Shown one piece after another: positions 1 through 5,241 of a stretch of DNA of 5,241 nucleotides. The notes beneath the pieces are model-generated. The model saw only the letters and a list, made by a program, of their open reading frames with translations. It did no database searches and was not told the origin of the DNA. The DNA comes from CAZROT01 sp964601895 (GTDB lineage Bacteria; Pseudomonadota; Gammaproteobacteria; Enterobacterales; Enterobacteriaceae): assembly GCA_964601895.1 (NCBI GenBank), contig CAZROT010000039.1:1-5241 (forward strand), given 5' to 3'. The translations under genes were made by a program, and so were the position numbers. Each line of letters begins with the position of its first letter. Position 1 is the first letter of the stretch.

Positions 1-1
1 A

Positions 2-49
2 AAGAGACCATCGACAAAAAAGAAAAAAGCAACCACGAAAAAATCGTAA
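2..49 (+). CDS. 3' end of an upstream gene, Lys/Thr-rich C-terminal tail (partial)
   Basis: The sequence enters the window already open. In this frame it reads KRPSTKKKKATTKKS and stops at TAA 47-49. Basic, low-complexity Lys/Thr/Ser tails are common at the C-termini of DNA- or RNA-binding proteins such as histone-like proteins, topoisomerase I and ribosomal proteins, but the tail alone does not identify the gene. Two other plus frames are also open at the left edge: one ends at TAA 64-66 (ending KIVILGNL) and one at TAA 57-59 (Arg/Lys-rich), so the frame choice is uncertain. I prefer this one for its low-complexity basic composition and because its stop lies just before the inverted repeat at 52-77. 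Hand-counted GC in bases 1-60 is 19/60, higher than in much of the helicase gene. Confidence 0.35.
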   Translation, partial: KRPSTKKKKATTKKS

Positions 50-80
50 TATTAGGTAACCTTTAAATAATACCTAAACG
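45..80. repeat. Inverted repeat, possible weak terminator of the upstream gene
   Basis: TTAGGTA (52-58) and TACCTAA (71-77) are perfect 7-base inverted complements around a 12-base loop. CGT (45-47) can also pair with ACG (78-80) across a 4-base bulge. It follows directly after the preferred upstream stop codon, which suits a transcript-end hairpin. The stem is AT-rich and no T-run follows it directly, so it is not a canonical intrinsic terminator. Confidence 0.35.
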
Positions 81-95
81 TTCGGATTTCTTACA

Positions 96-101
96 TATAA
101 T
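96..101 (+). promoter_or_regulatory. Probable -10 box (TATAAT) of the helicase-nuclease gene
   Basis: A perfect TATAAT lies 42 bases upstream of the ATG at 144, predicting a transcript start near 107-109 and a leader of about 35 bases. The expected -35 position (about 73-78, CCTAAA) is a poor match to TTGACA, and there is no TGn extension. In such AT-rich DNA a chance TATAAT is quite possible. Its place between the end of the upstream gene and the helicase start is the main support. No Shine-Dalgarno-like purine run is visible in the roughly 15 bases before the ATG (TATATATCAATACTATCA precedes it), so initiation may not depend on one. Confidence 0.4.
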
Positions 102-143
102 TTAAAAAAACAATAAGTTGAATTTTATATATCAATACTATCA

Positions 144-3100
144 ATGACGATTACTCAAAAACTTATTAAATATTATATTAATTTTTTAGAAACTGATTTT
201 AGAAAAGAAAGGTGACCAAAAAGAAAATTTAAATGAAAAGAATCTTTTCTTAATGTCTGAAAAAGATTTCCAGAATTAGCTCAACTAATCTTTTCTGAAC
301 TATCAAAAGCCCGTACAGAGGAAGAAGAAATTACCTTAAAAATCATTAAGTGAAAATATTTTTTTAAGTCTGATTCATCTAAAACGAAAGATATCTTGGA
401 ATCAATAAAAGAATTTTTTGATTCAAACGACAATATTATACAATGATATCTAATTAAAATAGAACTAGATAAGAAAAAAAAACTAGATACAGAAACAATA
501 AATAAAATAAGTTGATTCTCTCACAAAAGTGACTTTATAGATTTTTTCAAAAATACAGAATATATTGAAGTAATACAAAACATTGAAGGGACTCACTTTG
601 CTGATTCTTGAGATATACTTTTATGAAATATTTCATATTACAAACTAGATGAAGAATGAAATAAAGAATATGTAGATCAAAATAATGAGAGCCATCCAAT
701 GGCAAACTACTTGTTCCAAAGACTGTCAGATGTAATAACAGAAAATGATAGACAAGTACTATCCTCTCTATCAACATATAAAGAAGTTGAAGATTTTTTA
801 AGTAATATTAAAGACAAAGACATTTTTCATATTTTACAAGATATTGATAAAGATAACAAATCAAATGAAAAATTTGATATATTTTTCAACTTTCTTGAAA
901 TTAAAATATCTAATACTGAGACAAAAAGAATTGAATCATTTCCATTATTTTTCACTCAGTGCGAGTTAGAGTACTCGAACTCTCATTTTATAATAAAATT
1001 TAATAAAACTATTAATTTTAATAGAAAACTTGTAAGATATCTAACACAAAAAATAGAATGATGAATTGATCGATCTTTGAGTCCCAATGAATGAATTTTG
1101 ACGCAAAGTGATAACTTCACAAGTGAAATAAATATTAAATTATCAAATTTATTGAATAAAATCCAAGTTCAACAAGAATTAAAATTAGAACAACTCTTCA
1201 AATTGAAAGAAATTCAAGCAGAAAAAAACATAAAAATATATCAGAATTTAAGACAAATTGCACAGAAACACATAATAGGAATATCAAATAATTGTTGATT
1301 TTGTGTAGACGAAAAAGAATTTGTTCTAATAGATCCTGAAACTTTGCCAGAAGATGATCGTATAGTTATCAACTGATTTGTAGATGAAACTATCAATAAA
1401 ATACTTTCTTGAAATCCAAAAAATTACAATAATGACATACAACATGAAGTAGATGATATGCCTATCGAAGATAAATTATCTTATATTTCTCCAATTCCCT
1501 TAAATGAGCAACAAATTCAAATACTGAAGGCATTAGAAAAAGATTGATGCAATAATATAATTGTTGAATGACCTCCTGGAACATGAAAATCTCACTCAAT
1601 AGTTGCTATCTTACAGCATTGCATAAAAAATAACAAAAAGGTTTTATTTGTGTCTGATAAAAAAGAAGCACTAGATGTTGTTGAGGAAAAAATCAATAAT
1701 GTTTTTGACAATTGAAACGTCAGATCTCCAATTATTAGAATTTGATGATCAAGCTGAGAAAATAATTTTGGCAAACTACTATCTCCTTCATACGTTACAA
1801 GTTTAAAAAATTATATACAAAATACAAAATTCTTGTCAGAAGAACACTTACATAACCATAAAATTTGAATAAATACAAGGATTCAAAAAGAAATAGATTT
1901 GGTATATAACAAGATTATCAACAATTTAGGTAATATACAATATTATCTAGAAACTGAGTGAAAGTGTGAATGATTTTTAAAAGATTTTTTTGTGGAAAGT
2001 GATAGAAACAAAGAAAATGTTGTTCAGCTCCTAGAGTATGTACAAATATTATCAAACTTAAATAAAGATTCATTTTGTGACTTCAATATTTTTGAAACAG
2101 ATTGTACTTCCGTTGAATCTGAGAGAGAAACTATTGAAAATCTTATTGGACATATAGAACATATAGAAAAAAAAATAGAATGATCAAAAGTATGTCTAGA
2201 ATTAGTTGTAAATAATTTTAATAAAGACTCTATTTTTGAAGAAGAGAGAAAAAAATATAAAAAAAGCTTTGGAGTGCACTTACAAACATTCATAAGAGAG
2301 TATTTTGATAGTGAAGAATTAGATACATTTGAACAAATAAAAGATTTTTGTGAAGAAATTGATTTTATAAGAGAATCCTTAGATAAAATTCATATAAAAA
2401 ACATAAAGAATATATCATTAAAAGATATAAAAAATAAAGATACTATAGAAGAGATCTCCAGTTTAGTTAAAGAATATTATAAAATCTATACGGAATTCTT
2501 GGGTATAACAAAAATATTCAAAAAACAAGAGCTAGAAACAATTGCAAAATCTATAAAGCAAATTTGTGGGAATAGCAGTTTTGATACTTTAGATTTTGAG
2601 AAAATAAAAAATATCAAAGAAAATGACCTTAGTGAATTAGAAAAAATATATGTATTAGATAATGAATGGCAATTTAATTTTAAAAGCTATATTAAGAAGC
2701 TCAATATTATAAAAGAAAAAGAAATTGATTTATCTTTATTTGAAGGTACAAAAAAATATTTTGATCTAACTCAATTTGAAGTATTTGGAATTAATGATAT
2801 AAATTGATACTTATTATTAGATGATGTATTTTGAATAATTAAAGAAATAAAGAAAATATTCTGAGAAATAAAGAAAATAGAAAATGTTAACTTTAATATA
2901 GCAAAGGTACATACTCAAGGACTTATTGAAAAAATCATTCCTATAGATATCATGACGTTGTTAGATTACAAGTACATAGAAACACTTTGAGACCTGAAAA
3001 GTGGATATAAGATTATGATAAATAATTTAGAGAAACTCGAAAGATTTTTTGACGATTTTGATATTGATGGCATTAAAACAAAGTTTTTGGATTTTATGTC

Positions 3101-4874
3101 AACATTAAGAAAAAATAATATAAATATAGATAGGATTAAAACTTTTAATCAGAATATTTCATATTGAATAGATGATTTAGAAATATTACAAAGATTCTTG
3201 GAAATAAAGTTGGACATTAAAGAATTGATTGAGTTCTATGAAGAATACCCATCATATTTTGAGAAAAAAAGAGAACTTGAAAAAAAATCAGCAACACATC
3301 TATTTGGAAATTTGGCAGATAGATTTATTGACTATTATAGTAACAATAGGAATGATTTACAGACAATTAAGAAATTATTTTGATGAAAGATACAAATAGG
3401 AGATGAGAGTCAAAATATACTATTAGAAATATTACAAAATTTCCTTATAACTGTTTGAGTTATTATTATAAACATTAGAGATATATTTCAATATCTTCCA
3501 CTACAAAAAGATTTGTTTGATGTCATAATCATTGATGAAGCTTCACAAGTGTCTATCTGACAAGCATTTATGCTTCTACCATTGGCTAAGAAGGTTGTTG
3601 TTTTGGGAGACAAAAAACAATTTCCAAACATAATAGCAATGAACTCAGATAGATCTATTGACGACTATTATTTTCAAGAAATATTGGCATTATGAAAAAA
3701 TGACTTAGAAAAAAGTAGATTAGAAATTTTTAGAGTAAGAAACTCAATATTAGATTATATGCAAAGAGTATGTAACTTTGAAATTATGTTAAAATACCAT
3801 TTCAGGTGATATAGTGATTTGATTAGTTATTCAAACAAGATATTTTACAATAGTAACCTTATTGTTCCCAAAATTAGATCAAAAAAGATAAATGATATAA
3901 TTAAATTTGATTTCTTAGAAGCAGAGTGAGTCACTAATATGTTTGGTGAAACAACCTGACTCATAGAGGTTATTAGCAACACTAACAAAAAAGAAGCGGA
4001 ATTTATCTTTAGTAAATTACAAGAATTTAAAGAAACTACTTTTCAATGAACTATTGGTATTTTAACTCCTTTTAGAGATCAACAAAAATACATTCAATCA
4101 ATGATTTATGTTTCAGAGATTAAAGAACGATTTGAAAAAGATTGTAAATGAATTATTGCAACCTTTGATACTTGTCAATGACAAGAAAAAGATTATATTT
4201 TTTACTCAATGGTAACAAATTGATGATGAACTGGAAAGGGATCCTGAAACTTGAATACTATCTTTCCGGTTAAAATGTGAGATTTAAGTGATGATGAAGT
4301 TAAACTAAAAGAAGCAAGGCTCAACGTAGGATTCTCAAGATCAAAAGAAGCAATACATTTCATAGTTTCTTCTCCGCTAGAAAGAATTTGATGAGCGATT
4401 GGGGATGCTTTGAGGCATTTTTATGCAAAAATCACAAATGATATCGAAGATCAAGTTGATAAGAACTCTGAAAGAGAAAAAGACCTAATAAAATGGATAA
4501 AATCTACCGATTTTTATATCAATCACTATCAGGATATTTCTATTATTCCTCAATTTGCAATAGGAGAGTACTTAAATCAAATTAATAATGCTAAAATTCC
4601 ACACTATAGAGTTGATTTTCTCTGTACTATCAAAAAATGAGACAAACACAAAATATTTATAGTAGAATATGATTGATTTGAATATCATTTTGACGATCAA
4701 AACTACGTGAATCAAGATAATTGGGGAAATTATCAAGTGGAAAAAGATATTGAAAGACAGAAAATAATAGAATACTATGGCTACCAGTTTTTAAGATATA
4801 ATAAATTTATTTTAGGAAACAATCCTATAGAAAAGATTAATAACCATTTATATGACTTGTATAATAGTATTTAG
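144..4874 (+). CDS. Superfamily 1 (UPF1/DNA2-like) helicase with C-terminal PD-(D/E)XK nuclease, UGA=Gly, 1576 aa
   Basis: An ATP-driven nucleic-acid helicase or translocase fused to a nuclease, read with TGA as glycine (51 TGA by hand count, about 27 GGN, three TGG for Trp). The start is the only ATG after the in-frame TAA at 114-116. Order: an unrecognised N-terminal region (1 to about 450); Q motif LNEQQ (453-457); Walker A GPPGTGKS (476-483, K482); motif Ia KVLFVSDKKEALDVV (499-513); a long helical insertion (about 545-1090); motif II DEASQ (1131-1135); motif III GDKKQFP (1155-1161); motif IV YHFRGYSDLISYSN (H1219, R1221); TPFRDQQ (1308-1314); motif V FDTCQGQEKD (D1342, G1346); motif VI RLNVGFSRSKEA (R1392, R1399); a nuclease domain to the C-terminus. 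All ATPase motifs look intact, so it is probably active. HFRG, FDTCQG and the IGEYL/RVDFL tail fit, from memory, one known subfamily of large COG1112-type helicases; I could not check this by search. DUF4011-helicase-Vsr and Mokosh defence proteins are architecturally comparable. Defence is inferred; repair or RNA processing are alternatives. No signal peptide or clear membrane segment is seen, so it is probably cytoplasmic. Confidence 0.93.
1776..3422 (+). other. Large helical insertion inside the helicase (residues about 545-1093)
   Basis: About 550 residues separate motif Ia from the segment leading to motif II. The stretch is dominated by Lys, Glu, Ile, Leu, Asp, Asn and Phe, with few Pro, Trp or Cys, and it alternates charged and hydrophobic residues as in long helices or coiled coils. 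No catalytic motif is recognised in it. Related SF1B helicases carry inserted 1B/stalk domains at this place that contact nucleic acid or partners, so that role is inferred here. The boundaries are approximate. A 36-base stretch within it (2844-2879) is a duplicated heptad. Confidence 0.6.
2844..2879 (+). repeat. 15-base direct repeat with 21-base period inside the helicase insertion
   Basis: GAAATAAAGAAAATA occurs at 2844-2858 and again at 2865-2879. The 21-base period is exactly seven codons and gives EIKKIFG followed by EIKKIEN (from residue 901), which keeps the heptad pattern of a coiled coil. This looks like an in-frame duplication tolerated by a helical rod rather than a mobile or regulatory element. 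Confidence 0.7.
4470..4871 (+). other. C-terminal PD-(D/E)XK nuclease domain (Vsr/DUF559-like), residues about 1443-1576
   Basis: The C-terminal 130 or so residues have the layout of the Vsr/DUF559/MTES_1575-like branch of the PD-(D/E)XK fold. A helix, EKDLIKWIKS, is followed by the strand IIPQFAIGEYL (Q1470, E1475). RVDF then carries the metal-binding D1491, and IVEYDGFEYH carries E1508, D1510 and H1515. Next come KDIERQKIIEYYGYQFLRY (D1535, R1538, R1551) and a terminal helix. D...ExD plus the downstream D..R and LR signature matches active members of the group, so cleavage activity is likely. G1511 of the conserved DG pair is a TGA codon. The domain would cut DNA or RNA engaged by the helicase; the substrate is unknown. 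Confidence 0.82.
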
Positions 4875-4876
4875 CT

Positions 4877-5017
4877 TTAATGCACTGAATAATGGTCCCA
4901 TTTCTTATATATGTATAAATTAGACTCAAACGTATCGAAAGTAACTTCACAAAGAGGTTCCCTGTCTGCCGACAGGCAGGCTCGAGCACCCATTGGGGCA
5001 TAAAGAAACTCGTACAT
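4877..5017 (-). pseudogene. Short minus-strand ORF (46 aa) or remnant of a decayed gene, carrying the GC-rich palindrome
   Basis: Read on the minus strand from ATG 5017 to TAA 4879-4877. The translation looks protein-like at both ends (MYEFLYAPMG at the start; EVTFDTFESNLYIYKKWDHY near the end) and is interrupted in the middle by ACLSADR, which is encoded by the palindromic repeat. The frame stays open 9 codons upstream of the ATG (YFYTEESIE) to TAG 5047-5045. It is also the frame of the gene ending at 5087, with TAG, TAA and TAG in between. It may therefore be the tail of that gene split by nonsense changes, a small separate gene, or chance. It ends 2 bases from the helicase stop, tail-to-tail. 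I recognise no family. Confidence 0.28.
4961..4980. repeat. GC-rich palindromic repeat element (CCTGTCTGCC/GACAGGCAGG)
   Basis: A 20-base imperfect palindrome, 13/20 GC, in DNA that is otherwise strongly AT-rich. CCTGTC-TGCC-GACAGG (4961-4976) forms a perfect 6-base stem. In an alternative register GTCTGCC-GACA-GGCAGGC (4964-4981) forms a 7-base stem with one G-T pair. It abuts a perfect 8-base palindrome GCTCGAGC (4980-4987). From memory, closely similar CCTGCCTGCCGGCAGGCAGG-type palindromes are dispersed in many candidate-phylum and Bacteroidota genomes, usually between genes. Only one copy is in this window, so its repetitive nature is not shown here. Confidence 0.55.
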
Positions 5018-5055
5018 TTCAATACTTTCTTCAGTGTAAAAATACTACCGATTCT

Positions 5056-5084
5056 GATACTTTACCGTCTTAGTATCTTATACT
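5056..5084. repeat. Overlapping small hairpins downstream of the minus-strand gene (possible terminator)
   Basis: GATACT (5056-5061) pairs with AGTATC (5072-5077) over a 10-base loop. An alternative hairpin pairs AGTAT (5072-5076) with ATACT (5080-5084) over CTT. Read on the minus strand, these lie 3 to 31 bases after the TAG at 5089-5087, and TTTTT appears further on near 5040. The place is right for a transcript end, but the stems are short and AT-rich. ATACT/AGTAT recurs six times between about 5023 and 5110, so part of the pairing may be a by-product of this short repeated word. Confidence 0.3.
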
Positions 5085-5086
5085 TT

Positions 5087-5241
5087 CTAGTACGACTTCC
5101 ATACTTCTTGATCGACTTCTTCCATGAACATAGCATGGAGTTTTTCAGTAATCATTTCCTTGTGGAGAAGTTCATCGATTACCAGCTCTTCGGTTTTTGC
5201 TAATCACTTATTGAGCAATGCACTTTCTACGCATATTGCGA
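5087..5241 (-). CDS. C-terminal part of an unrecognised minus-strand gene (partial at right edge)
   Basis: The minus strand is open from the right edge to TAG 5089-5087 and gives at least 50 residues, including ESALLNKGLAKTEELVIDEL and, near the end, MFMEEVDQEVWKSY. The frame is open only if TGA at 5206-5204 is read as glycine (NKG), so the neighbour uses the same recoded alphabet as the helicase. The composition is acidic, amphipathic and helix-prone, like a normal soluble protein end. Codons use more C and G in third position than the helicase does, and hand-counted GC is 21/60 and 24/60 in the two 60-base rows 5101-5220, against 14/60 in a helicase row (2281-2340). I do not recognise the family. 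It converges on the helicase gene, so the two are not in one operon. Confidence 0.6.

Noticed and set aside
2167..2175. A9 homopolymer (also at 474-482) as a programmed frameshift or slippage site.
   Set aside because: The reading frame is intact on both sides and no overlapping product or downstream structure is evident. A-runs of this length are expected at this base composition.
547..2293. Minus-strand ORFs at 547-777, 1592-1774 and 2024-2293.
   Set aside because: They are antisense shadows of the helicase gene with no recognisable motif, open because of AT-rich codon bias.
4221..4244. GGGTGKGS as a second P-loop.
   Set aside because: The Lys is followed by Gly instead of Ser/Thr, it lies in the loop between motifs V and VI, and no second Walker B follows. 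It is a Gly-rich loop made of TGA codons.
699..4640. Separate small plus-strand ORFs at 699, 1098, 1992, 2274, 3198 and 4410.
   Set aside because: All are in the same frame, bounded only by TGA, and join into one protein with ordered helicase motifs when TGA is glycine.
144..4874. Multiply broken pseudogene under the standard code, or a mycoplasma-like gene with TGA as Trp.
   Set aside because: There are no frameshifts and no internal TAA or TAG across 1576 codons, which decay would not leave. Trp at the Walker A glycines would destroy the motif, whereas Gly restores it.
4837..5022. Minus-strand 61-codon ORF overlapping the helicase 3' end.
   Set aside because: It reads through the GC-rich palindrome as EPACRQTG, a typical spurious translation of such repeats, and overlaps the nuclease-domain coding end. 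The alternative minus frame is more protein-like.
1..5241. CRISPR array, tRNA or rRNA genes, insertion-sequence ends.
   Set aside because: No regularly spaced repeats, cloverleaf, rRNA-like sequence or terminal inverted repeats flanking a transposase were seen on either strand.

Overview
The window reads coherently only if TGA is a sense codon for glycine (translation table 25). One plus-strand frame then runs unbroken from ATG 144 to TAG 4872-4874, through 51 in-frame TGA codons by my hand count. Under the standard code the same stretch breaks into about a dozen short fragments. Two TGAs fall on the invariant glycines of a Walker A motif (GPPGTGKS), so glycine fits and tryptophan does not; Trp is written TGG. 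Table 25 is known from the candidate phyla Absconditabacteria (SR1) and Gracilibacteria (BD1-5), so the source is most likely one of these ultrasmall, AT-rich bacteria, probably assembled from a metagenome. I cannot tell the two phyla apart from this window.

Layout. Bases 1 to about 66 hold the tail of an upstream gene, probably a Lys/Thr-rich C-terminus ending at 47-49, followed by a small inverted repeat (52-77). A perfect TATAAT at 96-101 probably drives the next gene. Bases 144-4874 encode one 1576-residue protein. It has a roughly 450-residue N-terminal region of unknown function, a superfamily 1 UPF1/DNA2-like helicase core (motifs Q, I, Ia, II, III, IV, V and VI all visible), a helicase split by a long Lys/Glu/Ile-rich helical insertion between motifs Ia and II, and a C-terminal PD-(D/E)XK (Vsr/DUF559-like) nuclease domain. 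Bases 4875-5241 are less AT-rich and are read on the minus strand: the C-terminal 51 codons of an unrecognised gene (also containing one TGA), a small hairpin spacer with stops, and a short ORF or decayed remnant carrying a GC-rich palindromic repeat, ending tail-to-tail 2 bases from the helicase stop.

Interpretation. The large helicase-nuclease stands alone, with its own probable promoter and convergent with the gene downstream. Large single-polypeptide helicase-nuclease fusions of this sort occur among prokaryotic defence systems and in DNA or RNA processing, so anti-phage defence is a reasonable hypothesis. No partner gene is visible that would prove it. The fusion of a family-typical helicase and nuclease in a UGA-recoded lineage is the most interesting content here.
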